Of a stretch of DNA of 64,000 nt, positions 28,146 through 37,109 are shown piece by piece. The stretch covers positions 186,001-250,000 of the forward strand of contig NZ_FPAA01000004.1 in NCBI RefSeq assembly GCF_900116235.1. The letters are read 5' to 3'. The first letter of the stretch is position 1; each line of letters opens with the position of its first letter. A program made the position numbers and the translations under genes. The stretch is from Marininema halotolerans (GTDB lineage Bacteria > Bacillota > Bacilli > Thermoactinomycetales > DSM-45169). The notes beneath the pieces are model-generated. The model did no database searches and was not told the DNA's origin. It saw nothing but the letters and a program-made list of their open reading frames with translations.

Positions 28146-28171
28146 AGCGATTTCGCGAAGAGGTGACTGAT

Positions 28172-29158
28172 ATGGCCAACCGCGTAATTACCCAGGAAAC
28201 GCGTCGGATTCAAGTGGTGCTCGATCATAGCCCGCGTAAAAAACGAAATTGGGATACGAGTGGGCAACAGACAGATCCCATGAGAGAAGAAGAACACCTG
28301 CCTCTTAAGCGGTGTCTTAATGAGCTAGAAAGTTTAGTGGGTCTTTCCAAGGTGAAATCCTTTATTCATGAAATTTATGCATGGCTGGCTGTTAGCCGGC
28401 GGAGAACAGCGGCGGGCTTAACGACAGATAGTCAGGTGCTCCATATGATTTTCGAGGGGAATCCGGGTACAGGAAAGACCACGGTGGCACGAATTATGGG
28501 GCGGATGCTCAAAGAGATGAATGTCCTGGAGAAGGGCCATCTTGTTGAAGTGGAAAGGGCGGACTTAGTTGGGGAGTACATTGGTCATACAGCCCAGAAA
28601 ACGAGGGAACATGTTAAGCAGGCCCTAGGCGGAATTCTCTTTATTGATGAAGCGTATGCCTTATCCCGTGGAGGTGACAAGGATTTTGGCAAGGAGGCAA
28701 TCGATACCCTTGTCAAATCGATGGAAGATCATAAGAATGGGTTTGTGCTCATTTTGGCGGGTTATCCAGCCGAAATGGAGCGATTTATCCGTTCCAATCC
28801 AGGACTTCCTTCGCGCTTTCCCATTCGGTTAAGTTTTTCGGATTTCTCGCTAAACGAGCTAACTCAAATTGCTGATGGGATGGTGAAAGCAAGACAGTAT
28901 CGATTTTCCGTTCCCGCACGCGAAAAATTGGCCAATCATTTGGCAGAAGCCAGTCGTTCCTCTAAGGATTCCTTCGGGAATGCTCGCTATGTACGCAATA
29001 TCGTGGAGCAGGCGATTCGTCACCAGGCAGTTCGACTTCTTGATTCACGGTATATTTCTCGGGAAGACTTGATGACCTTAACCTCTGAGGATATTCGTTT
29101 CCCTGCGAGTACGTCTGGGAATTCTGCTGCCTATTCGTGGTATAATGGAATTAAATAA
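28172..29158 (+). CDS. spoVK: Stage V sporulation protein K (AAA ATPase)
   Basis: 328 aa CbbX/SpoVK-type AAA+ ATPase needed for spore maturation in the mother cell. Seen: ELESLVGLSKVKSFIHEIYAW, Walker A FEGNPGTGKTTVARIMG, the pore-loop-type VERADLVGEYIGHTA, Walker B GGILFIDEAYALSRGG, SRFPIRLSFSDF (sensor/arginine region) and the small C-terminal helical domain. ATG 28172 follows GCGAAGAGGTGAC. It lies between hfq and hflX as in Bacillus. Confidence 0.95.
   Translation: MANRVITQETRRIQVVLDHSPRKKRNWDTSGQQTDPMREEEHLPLKRCLNELESLVGLSKVKSFIHEIYAWLAVSRRRTAAGLTTDSQVLHMIFEGNPGTGKTTVARIMGRMLKEMNVLEKGHLVEVERADLVGEYIGHTAQKTREHVKQALGGILFIDEAYALSRGGDKDFGKEAIDTLVKSMEDHKNGFVLILAGYPAEMERFIRSNPGLPSRFPIRLSFSDFSLNELTQIADGMVKARQYRFSVPAREKLANHLAEASRSSKDSFGNARYVRNIVEQAIRHQAVRLLDSRYISREDLMTLTSEDIRFPASTSGNSAAYSWYNGIK
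29138..29146 (+). promoter_or_regulatory. Extended -10 for hflX, inside the end of spoVK
   Basis: TGGTATAAT, within the last codons of spoVK and about 55 bp before hflX. Confidence 0.45.
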
Positions 29159-29200
29159 TGCAAGGAAATGTTCCAAGGAGGATGAATCATTATCGAAGAG

Positions 29201-30463
29201 ATGGATCCGATTGAACGGGCGGTGCTCGTCGGTTGTTCGCTGAAAACTGACGATGTGGACCTGGACTCTTCCCTTGATGAATTGGCACGCTTGGTAGAGA
29301 CTGCAAAGGCGACTCCAATGGCAAGGGTGACTCAGGTTCGCGATCATTACGATGCTACATGGCTGATCGGCAAAGGAAAAGTGGATGAAATTTCCGCATT
29401 GGTTGAGGATCAAGGGATTGATTTGGTGGTTTTTGACCAGGAACTCTCCCCTAGGCAGTTAATTCGCTTGGAAGAAAGAATTCCCTGTAAAATTATTGAT
29501 CGGACGCAGTTGATTTTAGATATTTTCGCCATGCGTGCACAAACCAAAGAGGGAAGCCTCCAAGTCGAGCTGGCCCAATTGGAATACATGTACCCTCGCC
29601 TTGTCGGTAAGGGAACCCAACTCTCTCGCTTAGGGGGAGGGATTGGTACGCGTGGTCCCGGGGAGAAAAAGCTTGAAACGGATCGTCGACATATTCGGGG
29701 TCGTATCCATGATTTGAAAAGGGATTTGGAACAAGTTCGTAAGCATCGTCAACTTCATCAATCCCGACGGCGCAAGATGGAGATTGTGCAAGTGGCCTTA
29801 GTGGGATATACCAACGCCGGTAAATCTACCTTGTTAAATCGGTTGACTGGATCAGAGGTTCTTGAGGAGGATCAGTTATTTGCTACATTGGATCCTACCT
29901 CGCGTTTTTTAGAGTTGCCATCTGGAGAGAAGATTCTCTTGACCGATACCGTTGGTTTTATTCGCAACCTGCCCCATCATTTAGTCGCAGCCTTTCGGTC
30001 CACCTTAGAACAGGTACAAGAAGCCGACTTACTCTTGCATGTGGTGGATCAGAGTCATCCCGAAGCGGCATCGCAAATGACCGCTGTTCACCAAGTATTG
30101 AAGGATCTCTCTGCAGAGCAAGTTCCCATGGTCACTGTGTTTAATAAGCGAGATCGGGAAAGCAAGGAACTTCTTACTGCTGAAGGTGAAACCGTTCATA
30201 TTTCCGCCTTCGAGGAAAATGATTTAATCAAACTGAAAGAGAAAATTTCACAGGTTCTCTATGATGCACAAATTGCTGGATCTGCAGAAATTCCAGTGGA
30301 TAGAGGAGAAATGATTTCTCAACTCTACGAAGTTGCTGAAGTCCTTCATTCGGAAGTGAATGATTTGACGATGACCCTTCAATTTCGTCTTCCACGCAAA
30401 AGATATGAACGGATGTCACCGGAGATCAAGGCTTGTATTCGTGAAGTAAGAGAGAAAAACTAA
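29201..30463 (+). CDS. hflX: GTPase HflX
   Basis: 420 aa ribosome-splitting/rescue GTPase. Seen: N-terminal HflX domain (LIGKGKVDEI, VVFDQELSPRQL, IDRTQLILDIFAMRA), glycine-rich GGGIGTRGPGEKKLETDRR, G1 VGYTNAGKSTLLNRL, G3 DTVGFIRNLPH, G4 NKRD. The first AUG (29201) is 19 nt from the strong ribosome site AAGGAGG (29175-29181); an in-frame ATT at 29189 has ideal spacing and would add four residues, so a non-standard start is possible. ynbB follows, as in B. subtilis. Confidence 0.95.
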   Translation: MDPIERAVLVGCSLKTDDVDLDSSLDELARLVETAKATPMARVTQVRDHYDATWLIGKGKVDEISALVEDQGIDLVVFDQELSPRQLIRLEERIPCKIIDRTQLILDIFAMRAQTKEGSLQVELAQLEYMYPRLVGKGTQLSRLGGGIGTRGPGEKKLETDRRHIRGRIHDLKRDLEQVRKHRQLHQSRRRKMEIVQVALVGYTNAGKSTLLNRLTGSEVLEEDQLFATLDPTSRFLELPSGEKILLTDTVGFIRNLPHHLVAAFRSTLEQVQEADLLLHVVDQSHPEAASQMTAVHQVLKDLSAEQVPMVTVFNKRDRESKELLTAEGETVHISAFEENDLIKLKEKISQVLYDAQIAGSAEIPVDRGEMISQLYEVAEVLHSEVNDLTMTLQFRLPRKRYERMSPEIKACIREVREKN

Positions 30464-30485
30464 TCGTAGAAATGGTGTTGTCAAC

Positions 30486-31775
30486 GTGTATCGATTTTTT
30501 CAGAACGAAGATGTTTTGCAACCATGGGGAGAAGAAGCGGAGCGGAAAATTGCACCCATACTCCGTCGCATTGAAAGGCAAGTCGATGAGCATCAATGGC
30601 GGCTACTTTCCGCGTATCGACGGGCGGGGGTTTCTGAAGCCCATTTGGCTGCTTCGACAGGTTATGGTTATGACGATCTTGGGCGAGAGGCGCTCGAGAC
30701 CATTGTGGCAGAGGTGTTTGGAGCAGAAACATGCTTATTTCGATCCCATATCACATCTGGAACGCATGCAATAGCCGCTAGTTTATTTGGTATCCTTCGA
30801 CCTGGAGATGAACTTCTCTACATAACAGGGGCCCCTTATGACACGCTGCATCAAGTGATCGGTCAAGAGTCTGATGGTTCAGGATCGCTTGCGGATTATG
30901 GGATTTCCTATCAAGCGATTTCCCTTACATCGAATGGTGAGGTAGATTGGCCTGCAGTCCAACAGGCGGTGACGCCTCGGACACGTTGTATAGCGATTCA
31001 ACGTTCACGGGGATATGCAGAGAGGGCTTCTTTTTCCATCGATCAAATTGAAGCGATGATTGCACAGGCCCGTAGGATTTCTCCACAGGCTGCAATTTTT
31101 GTTGATAATTGCTATGGAGAGTTCGTAGAGGATCGAGAGCCTACACATGTAGGTGCCGATCTTATCGCAGGTTCGCTAATTAAAAATCCGGGTGGAGGGT
31201 TAGCGAAGTCAGGCGGTTATATTGCAGGAAAGAAGAACTGGGTGGACCGAGCGGCATCGCGTTTAGTAGCGCCTGGTATTCTTGCTGAAGGTGGAGCCAG
31301 TCATGGATACTTACGTGACTTTTATCAGGGATTTTTTCTTGCTCCCCATGTGGTCGGTGAGGCATTAAAGGGGGCGGTCTATGCAGCGGCGATGTTGGAA
31401 GCGGCAGGCTTTTTGAGTACACCCCGTTGGGAAGACCCTCGTACCGATATCATTCAATTAATTCAATTTGGTCGTCCTGAGCCTTTGATCGACTTTTGCC
31501 AAGGGATTCAAGCGGCATCTCCTGTCGATGCCCATGTGCGCCCAGAGCCTTCTCAGATGCCGGGCTATGAAGATCCTGTCATTATGGCGGCAGGAACCTT
31601 TGTCCAGGGCGCTAGTATTGAATTATCCGCAGATGGTCCTCTGCGTTCACCTTATCGTGCTTATATGCAGGGTGGATTGACTTATTCTCATGTAAAAATC
31701 GGAATCTTAACCGCTTTAGATCGAGTTGTTGAACGACGAAAGTCCCTATCTGGTTCTCATTCTTATGAAGCGTAG
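30486..31775 (+). CDS. ynbB: YnbB-type PLP enzyme (methionine gamma-lyase-like family)
   Basis: 429 aa member of PF06838, distant from Cys/Met metabolism PLP enzymes. Seen: ASTGYGYDDLGREALE, FRSHITSGTHAIAASLFGIL, QRSRGYAERASF, IFVDNCYGEFVE (PLP Asp) and GSLIKNPGGGLAKSGGYIAG, with the PLP lysine in SLIKNPGG. Substrate not established for the family. GTG 30486 has only a weak ribosome site. Gene order hflX-ynbB-glnR is conserved in Bacillus. Confidence 0.9.
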   Translation: MYRFFQNEDVLQPWGEEAERKIAPILRRIERQVDEHQWRLLSAYRRAGVSEAHLAASTGYGYDDLGREALETIVAEVFGAETCLFRSHITSGTHAIAASLFGILRPGDELLYITGAPYDTLHQVIGQESDGSGSLADYGISYQAISLTSNGEVDWPAVQQAVTPRTRCIAIQRSRGYAERASFSIDQIEAMIAQARRISPQAAIFVDNCYGEFVEDREPTHVGADLIAGSLIKNPGGGLAKSGGYIAGKKNWVDRAASRLVAPGILAEGGASHGYLRDFYQGFFLAPHVVGEALKGAVYAAAMLEAAGFLSTPRWEDPRTDIIQLIQFGRPEPLIDFCQGIQAASPVDAHVRPEPSQMPGYEDPVIMAAGTFVQGASIELSADGPLRSPYRAYMQGGLTYSHVKIGILTALDRVVERRKSLSGSHSYEA

Positions 31776-31789
31776 GTGAACAGATCTCA

Positions 31790-32266
31790 ATGGATATTGT
31801 ATGGTGGTCGATGATCATCCTTCTTTTTGTTTTAGGATTTGCGGGATTATTTTTGCCAATTCTTCCTGATGCATTGTTATTACTGGGTGGCTTTGCTCTC
31901 TATGATGTGGTGTTGGGGAAAGGGGTGATCCCCTGGTCCTTTTGGATTACCGCAGGGGTGATCACCGTGGTAATCATGGTGGTCGATTATGTAGCCGGGG
32001 GAATTGCCGCTCGGAAATATGGCGGATCTCGTGCCGCTACTTGGGCGGCGATTGTGGGTGCAATTGTTGGGCTGGTTATTGGTCCGATCGGTATGATTAT
32101 TGGTCCCTTTGTAGCGGTCGTTCTTGTCGAATTGCTACAGAAAAAGAGCATAGAAGAAGCATTAAAAATTGGCTATGGTACCCTGATCGGCTTTTTAGGA
32201 GGCGTCTTGTTTAAAGGAGTGTTAATGACCGGATTGATCATCTGGTTCCTTGTGTTGGTGTTGTAG
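31790..32266 (+). CDS. DUF456-family membrane protein
   Basis: 158 aa, about four hydrophobic segments: 4-28, 45-68, 80-110 (very glycine-rich, GAIVGLVIGPIGMIIGPF) and 133-158. The GGSRAATWAAIVGAIVG and GPIGMIIGPFVG-type motifs are those of the DUF456 family. Function unknown. It lies 14 nt after ynbB and ends before a terminator. Confidence 0.85.
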   Translation: MDIVWWSMIILLFVLGFAGLFLPILPDALLLLGGFALYDVVLGKGVIPWSFWITAGVITVVIMVVDYVAGGIAARKYGGSRAATWAAIVGAIVGLVIGPIGMIIGPFVAVVLVELLQKKSIEEALKIGYGTLIGFLGGVLFKGVLMTGLIIWFLVLVL

Positions 32267-32316
32267 ATAGATTGTCATGGGGATGTCTCATGATTTTCGT
32301 AAGAGATTGGTTCATG

Positions 32317-32345
32317 TGCCACCGTTAAGGTGGCTTTTTTCTTTT
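32317..32345 (+). terminator. Terminator before glnR
   Basis: GCCACC, loop GTTAA, GGTGGC, then TTTTTTCTTTT. Confidence 0.95.
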
Positions 32346-32427
32346 GATCATGATGAATTCAACAAGGCAATGGCTGGTGTGAAAACGCTTTCGGTAGGGT
32401 ATATCTATAAGGTGGCATCATTTATTT

Positions 32428-32444
32428 TGTCAAATTTCCTTACA
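32428..32444 (+). promoter_or_regulatory. GlnR/TnrA operator upstream of glnRA
   Basis: TGTCAAATTTCCTTACA fits TGTNAN7TNACA at every fixed position. It ends 4 bp before the -35 of the glnR promoter, as in Bacillus glnRA autoregulation. Confidence 0.88.
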
Positions 32445-32448
32445 CCCG

Positions 32449-32477
32449 TTGACAATGAAACCTGACATGAATACAAT
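32449..32477 (+). promoter_or_regulatory. Sigma-A promoter of glnR-glnA
   Basis: TTGACA (32449-32454), 17 bp, TACAAT (32472-32477). Confidence 0.88.
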
Positions 32478-32520
32478 GAGGACAGAACGTGAATGTGATT
32501 GGATGAAGGAGGCACTGCTG

Positions 32521-32931
32521 ATGCGTGATGATACTCGCCGGAATATGCCTCTTTTTTCGATGGGCACCGTGCAGAAATTGACTGAACTCACCCCAAGGCA
32601 AGTCCGATATTACGAACAGCAAGGGTTGATTCGTCCTGCTCGCACAAACGGCAATCAGCGGCTGTTTTCGTTCAACGATGTTGATCGTCTCCTCCATATC
32701 AAAAATTTGATGGAGAAGGGTGTTAACATCGCTGGCGTAAAAGAGATGTTACAAAAAGAAGAGCAGAAGGAAGGCGTTGTTACAGAAGCAACTCCACCTC
32801 AAACGGTAAAAAAACCAGAGATTTCAGAGGCGGAATTGCACAAATTACTAAAGCGCCAACTCTCGGAGTTATCTGCTCGTCCTAATCAAAGTCACCTACT
32901 ACGAGGGGAATTATCTCGTTTCTTTCATTGA
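32521..32931 (+). CDS. glnR: Nitrogen regulator GlnR (MerR family)
   Basis: 136 aa repressor controlled by feedback-inhibited glutamine synthetase. Seen: MerR winged helix NMPLFSMGTVQKLTELTPRQ, VRYYEQQGLIRPART, NQRLFSFNDVDRLLHIK, and the autoinhibitory C-terminal tail ending GELSRFFH, as in B. subtilis GlnR (GDMSRFFH). ATG 32521 follows GAAGGAGGCA; the frame is open upstream but covers the promoter. Own operator at 32428. glnA follows after 55 nt. Confidence 0.96.
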   Translation: MRDDTRRNMPLFSMGTVQKLTELTPRQVRYYEQQGLIRPARTNGNQRLFSFNDVDRLLHIKNLMEKGVNIAGVKEMLQKEEQKEGVVTEATPPQTVKKPEISEAELHKLLKRQLSELSARPNQSHLLRGELSRFFH

Positions 32932-32986
32932 TGACGTAGGTGGGAAAAACTGCGGAATGCACGAACTCGAAGGGAGATAGAAGTCC

Positions 32987-34324
32987 ATGTCAAAATTCAC
33001 TAAAGAAGACATCTTAAAACAGGTCGAAGAACAAAATGTAGAGTATATCCGCCTGCAGTTTACCGATCTGCTTGGTACGATCAAAAACGTGGAGATTCCA
33101 AAGGGTCAACTCTCTAAAGCGTTGGACAACAAGATGATGTTTGACGGATCCTCCATCGAAGGTTTTGTGCGGATCGAAGAATCAGACATGTATCTCTACC
33201 CTGACTTGGACAGCTGGATTGTTTATCCTTGGGGCGGGACAGAGGATTCTCGTGTGGCTGGATTAATCTGTGATGTTTATGATACGGATGGTCAACCCTT
33301 CGCAGGGGATCCTCGGGGCATCTTGAAAAAAGTATTGAAAGAAGCAGAAGAGATGGGCTTTACTTCTTTCAATGTAGGTCCTGAGCCGGAATTTTTCCTC
33401 TTTAAAACCGATGCACAGGGCGAGCCTACCCTGGATTTAAATGATAAAGGTGGCTACTTTGATTTGGCGCCACTCGATCTCGGTGAAAACTGTCGCCGTG
33501 ATATCGTGGTTACCCTTGAGCGGATGGGCTTTGAAATGGAAGCTTCTCACCACGAAGTGGCACCGGGTCAACATGAGATTGACTTTAAGTATGCCAATGC
33601 GCTAACCGCTGCGGATAACATTCAAACCTTCAAATTAGTGGTGAAAAACATTGCACGCCGTTACGGTTTGCACGCGACCTTTATGCCAAAGCCACTCTTT
33701 GGTGTGAACGGTTCGGGTATGCACTGTCACCAATCGCTATTCCGGGGAAATGAAAATGCGTTCTTTGATGATCATGATGAGTTGGGTCTTTCCGAAACCG
33801 CTCGTCAATATCTTGCCGGGATCTTGAAACATGCTAAGGCCTTTACTGCTTTGACGAACCCACTTGTGAACTCCTACAAGCGCTTGGTACCGGGTTACGA
33901 GGCACCATGTTATGTGGCTTGGTCCCCGAAAAACCGTAGTCCATTGGTTCGTGTTCCAGCTTCTCGTGGGGTATCCACTCGGATTGAGGTTCGCAGTCCA
34001 GACCCAGCAGCCAACCCTTACCTTGCTTTGGCAGTGATGTTGAAGGCGGGTCTTGATGGAATCAAGAACCAGCTGAATGTACCGAAGGAAACGGATCGCA
34101 ACATTTACGTCATGGACGAAGATGAGCGCGAAGCAGCAGGAATTGAGAGCTTGCCATCTTCACTGAAAGAAGCCCTTGAAGAGCTAGCGAAAAACAAAGT
34201 GATTCGCGAAGCCCTTGGTGAGCATGCTGTTGAACACTTCATTGAAGCAAAAGAGATCGAATGGGATATGTTCCGGACACAAGTTCATCCTTGGGAACGT
34301 GAACAATATATGTCTCTCTACTAA
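32987..34324 (+). CDS. glnA: Glutamine synthetase, type I-alpha
   Basis: 445 aa dodecameric enzyme forming glutamine from glutamate, ammonium and ATP; its inhibited form binds GlnR. Seen: [97 protein letters not shown], and near the end [21 protein letters not shown] region. Length is that of the GSI-alpha class without adenylylation site. Cotranscribed with glnR. Confidence 0.98.
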   Translation: MSKFTKEDILKQVEEQNVEYIRLQFTDLLGTIKNVEIPKGQLSKALDNKMMFDGSSIEGFVRIEESDMYLYPDLDSWIVYPWGGTEDSRVAGLICDVYDTDGQPFAGDPRGILKKVLKEAEEMGFTSFNVGPEPEFFLFKTDAQGEPTLDLNDKGGYFDLAPLDLGENCRRDIVVTLERMGFEMEASHHEVAPGQHEIDFKYANALTAADNIQTFKLVVKNIARRYGLHATFMPKPLFGVNGSGMHCHQSLFRGNENAFFDDHDELGLSETARQYLAGILKHAKAFTALTNPLVNSYKRLVPGYEAPCYVAWSPKNRSPLVRVPASRGVSTRIEVRSPDPAANPYLALAVMLKAGLDGIKNQLNVPKETDRNIYVMDEDEREAAGIESLPSSLKEALEELAKNKVIREALGEHAVEHFIEAKEIEWDMFRTQVHPWEREQYMSLY

Positions 34325-34330
34325 TAACGA

Positions 34331-34370
34331 AGAACCCTTGACACCCTTGGTGTTGAGGGTTCTTTCTTAT
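34331..34370 (+). terminator. Terminator after glnA
   Basis: GAACCCT and CACC pair with GGTG and AGGGTTC around a CTT loop, with a two-base internal mismatch, then TTTCTTAT. Confidence 0.8.
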
Positions 34371-34559
34371 GTGTAATAGTAAGAGATCCCCAGCATTGTA
34401 GAAGGTGTTAACGGTAATCTGTACTGTGATATAGTGAAGCCATGGTCAGAATGAGCTTCATTATAACCTACGTCAGGAATTAATTAAGGTTCTCATAGTG
34501 TACCAATTGTTCCTGCTAGTTAAAACGAAAGGACTGGATTCGATGAGGAGGATTCATCC

Positions 34560-35045
34560 ATGTTAGCAGTCGTAGAGAAAGTCGATCGCGGTTATATCGC
34601 CAAGTACGATCGTTTGCTAAATCACCCTGTCGAAAAGGTTTGGACGACACTGACCCAGAATGAAGAATTGAAAAACTGGATGCCTAATCTTGAAATCAAA
34701 GCGTTGCAGCCAGATGGAAGGATTCAATTTAATATGAATGATGGTACAGGTAACTCTTTTGATCTGAGAATATTGGATTACAAAGCGTTTTCATACCTTC
34801 AGTATGAATGGGGTGAAGGCTGGGTGAGGTTTGAGTTGCATCCAAAGGATGAAGGGTGCTACTTAACCTTAAACGAATTGATTCCTAGCCTCAGTAACCA
34901 TACGCCAAAAGATCTTGCGGGATGGCATGTATGCCTTGATCTTTTTTATGAAGTACTGGAGGGGCGTGTGATGGATTTTCCCAAAGAAGAATGGAAAGTT
35001 TGGTATGAGCGCTACACAGCGTTCGTTCAATCATTGAATAGTTAA
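34560..35045 (+). CDS. SRPBCC (AHSA1/START-like) protein
   Basis: 161 aa. RLLNHPVEKVWTTLTQNEELKNWMPN is the classic opening of Aha1-like SRPBCC proteins, followed by YEWGEGWVRFELHP and a long C-terminal helix GWHVCLDLFYEVLEG (landmarks only). Such proteins form a hydrophobic cavity and bind small molecules or partners; ligand unknown. ATG 34560 follows GATGAGGAGG. Single gene in front of an accessory region. Confidence 0.85.
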   Translation: MLAVVEKVDRGYIAKYDRLLNHPVEKVWTTLTQNEELKNWMPNLEIKALQPDGRIQFNMNDGTGNSFDLRILDYKAFSYLQYEWGEGWVRFELHPKDEGCYLTLNELIPSLSNHTPKDLAGWHVCLDLFYEVLEGRVMDFPKEEWKVWYERYTAFVQSLNS

Positions 35046-35485
35046 GTTGAACTTTACTGCAAGTTGAAGGGGAGGAGGGCGAGTGGTTAGTAACGTTTGT
35101 CTGTTGATGGTGTGTGATTCTTGCGTTAATGATACGATTTAGCTCTTGGACACGATTGCAGTAAAGGCTTTATTGGATATCGTATAGGAAGCGGATATAA
35201 GCCTGACTTGGGCTAATTCAAAGCAATACTTAATGGGACATGGTTTATTTTTATGAGGCATTACGATATCACAAAATTGATAGTCGACGGGTTCGTTGAC
35301 GATCAGGCGAAGGGGATTGATGAGAGCATCGGTTATAACTCTGCGATTAAAAAAGTAGTTCTGTAAATGATATACCTGTTTAGTATAAAGAAAACGTTTA
35401 GTTAACCTAAAACATAAGGTGATATTTCCAGTACCTGCTTTGGATATCGAACGTTCTGAAAATATAAAGGAAGAGAATTGTAAAT
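35046..35485 (+). other. Non-coding stretch with likely decayed coding remnant
   Basis: No intact gene of normal size. Short frames read like broken protein: 35253-35366 encodes 37 aa (starting MRHYDITKLIVDGF, ending IKKVVL) without a clear ribosome site, and a neighbouring frame before it reads IGSGYKPDLG then a stop. The family is not recognised. Nothing else seen. Confidence 0.35.
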
Positions 35486-35638
35486 TTATAGTTTTTTTTT
35501 AGGCATATAATCTTGATGGATGATTAACTCAGCTAATGGAATAGGAGGATCTACTTTTCTAAGGGAGGCAGGCAACGAAGGGTTAAATACTTGACCACAA
35601 GCAATGGTTGAGTGAACACTCTTAGCGGTCATGTTCAT
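35486..35638 (-). pseudogene. Truncated third member of the DUF4489-like tandem family
   Basis: 50 aa from ATG 35638 (after AGGAAAGGATCG). It carries only the family N terminus: IACGQVFNPSLPASLRKVDPP then IPLAELIIHQ, then a short Lys-rich end. The two upstream paralogues continue for about 110 more residues. It is probably a truncated gene, although its ribosome site is intact and expression of a short peptide cannot be excluded. Confidence 0.6.
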
Positions 35639-35738
35639 CGATCCTTTCCTATCGGAGGGGCTATCCATCGCGAACCTGCCATTGGGTCAACCGAGAATCT
35701 GCTTGAATCCCCACACGCTCCCAACATCTTCCCGCTTA

Positions 35739-36224
35739 TCAACACACTTGATTGCTAGTGTATAAACCGGTTAAATTCTTATTTGTTATCTTGTACTTCG
35801 TATTGTTCACAAGCACTCTCACTAACTGCAATTGATAAATAAGGGGTCTCTCTTTATCGATGCGTAGTGAATCACAATATTGAACGACAAAAGGAACACT
35901 ACTAGAATTGACTTCAATACCTTCAAAGGGTAATTCTCTAGAAACGAATTGAGAAACGGTCCATCCTTTTAGTATTTTAATGGTGATCCCCTTTCTTACT
36001 AATCGATATTGATTAGCAAATTGAACATTAGAACCCATTTGACTCAATACAATGATGCTTGAGTAATTTATAAAAACCCTAGCTTTTCCTGCGGCAGCTT
36101 GCACTGTAACTTCTGCAAGTACAATGGGGGGGTTAGAAGGTTTTAAAAGCGTGGGTAGTTTTGGTTTAAATAGGGTGCCGCAGTTTAAGGAAGAATGTTT
36201 CGTGTTACGATTGTATGCATTCAA
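35739..36224 (-). CDS. DUF4489-like protein, tandem copy 2
   Basis: 161 aa. N-terminal CGTLFKPKLPTLLKPSNPP, then IVLAEVTVQ, VFINYSSIIVLS, RLVRKG, LKGWTVSQF, VPFVVQYCD, and IYQLQLVRVLVNNTKYKI. The layout (Cys-Gly/Pro-rich start, PPIxLAxVxV, an INYSS strand, a late FVxQYCD with Cys) recalls DUF4489 proteins of spore-forming Firmicutes; this assignment is from memory of the pattern. TTG start behind AGGAGAAGTG. No signal peptide; probably a beta-rich structural or spore-surface protein (inference). Follows copy 1 by 19 nt in the same operon. Confidence 0.7.
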   Translation of the reverse strand: MNAYNRNTKHSSLNCGTLFKPKLPTLLKPSNPPIVLAEVTVQAAAGKARVFINYSSIIVLSQMGSNVQFANQYRLVRKGITIKILKGWTVSQFVSRELPFEGIEVNSSSVPFVVQYCDSLRIDKERPLIYQLQLVRVLVNNTKYKITNKNLTGLYTSNQVC

Positions 36225-36243
36225 GGGACACTTCTCCTAACCA

Positions 36244-36768
36244 TTAAAAGTGATTCACATTAGAAGATACCAGGGCGCTGAAGCCTTTATCGATAATTTT
36301 GTAGCTTGCATTACGTAGGGAAACCTCGGCCAGTTGTATTTCATAGATTACCTTTGTGTCATTAAAGGTGTGACTTTCATCACAATATTGAATAACAAAG
36401 GGAACACGGACATATTCATTTAAGTTAAGTACTTCAATAAATAATTGACTAAGTTCCCATTCATTTAGGTTGACGGGGTTTTTGTTCTTTTCCTTTCGTA
36501 CTAATCTGAAAATAAATTTAAATCGCTTGATCCTTCTTCTTTGTGTCAACGGAATCACGCAAGAATAGTTTATCTTGACAATTGGATTCTTGATTTTTTT
36601 GAGTGATCGAATTTCAACACTCGTTAAAGGAATTGGTGGATCCGTGTTAGATAAATGAGTCGGCAATGAAGGGGTATAGATTCTACCGCAGTGCACATGT
36701 ACTTCATTTAGTATTTTCTTTTTATTATTATGTTTAATAAAGGAGTGTCTTTTGAATCGATTTTCCAT
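36244..36768 (-). CDS. DUF4489-like protein, tandem copy 1
   Basis: 174 aa, first gene of the minus-strand tandem family. Basic N terminus, then VHCGRIYTPSLPTHLSNTDPP, IPLTSVEI, VKINYSCVIPLT, FIFRLVRKE, NLNEWELSQLF, VPFVIQYCDESH, IYEIQLAEVSLRNASYKI. It aligns with copy 2 over the whole length with one-residue-scale gaps. ATG 36768 follows AAGGAGAAGAAACG. Upstream on the minus strand AACA, 17 bp, GCATA resembles a sigma-K promoter (about 36794-36818). Function unknown. Confidence 0.72.
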   Translation of the reverse strand: MENRFKRHSFIKHNNKKKILNEVHVHCGRIYTPSLPTHLSNTDPPIPLTSVEIRSLKKIKNPIVKINYSCVIPLTQRRRIKRFKFIFRLVRKEKNKNPVNLNEWELSQLFIEVLNLNEYVRVPFVIQYCDESHTFNDTKVIYEIQLAEVSLRNASYKIIDKGFSALVSSNVNHF

Positions 36769-37109
36769 CGTTTCTTCTCCTTAAGTTCGCCTTATGCAAA
36801 CGATGAAATCTTCTGTTATAGATATCCTTTGTCAATGAACGGGATCTCTTAAGAATCCTCTGCGCTTAACAGAAGACACCTTGGTGTCATCAGGCATGAG
36901 GAGTGTCTGGATTCCGCATGTTCGACCCATGGGATGTTCGACTTATCGATACGGTTTAAAAATACGCTATATAACTATTCATAGTAGTTGATATGCGTTC
37001 CGGTGAATCTGAAGAGATGACCATCAAAAACGGAGCGACTGTTCAATTGTTATCCTATAATTGGGGCGTTGAAGACAAGTGAAATAAATGTTAAAGGAGT
37101 AGGGAGTTT
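36769..37109 (+). other. Intergenic stretch between divergent genes
   Basis: Holds the leader of the DUF4489-like operon (minus) with a possible sigma-K-type promoter, a short perfect hairpin GACACC-TT-GGTGTC at 36884-36897, and a 29-aa frame at 36993-37082 without a ribosome site. No gene recognised. Confidence 0.45.

Noticed and set aside
36993-37082. 29-codon frame before the acetyltransferase gene
   Set aside because: No ribosome site and no recognisable similarity.
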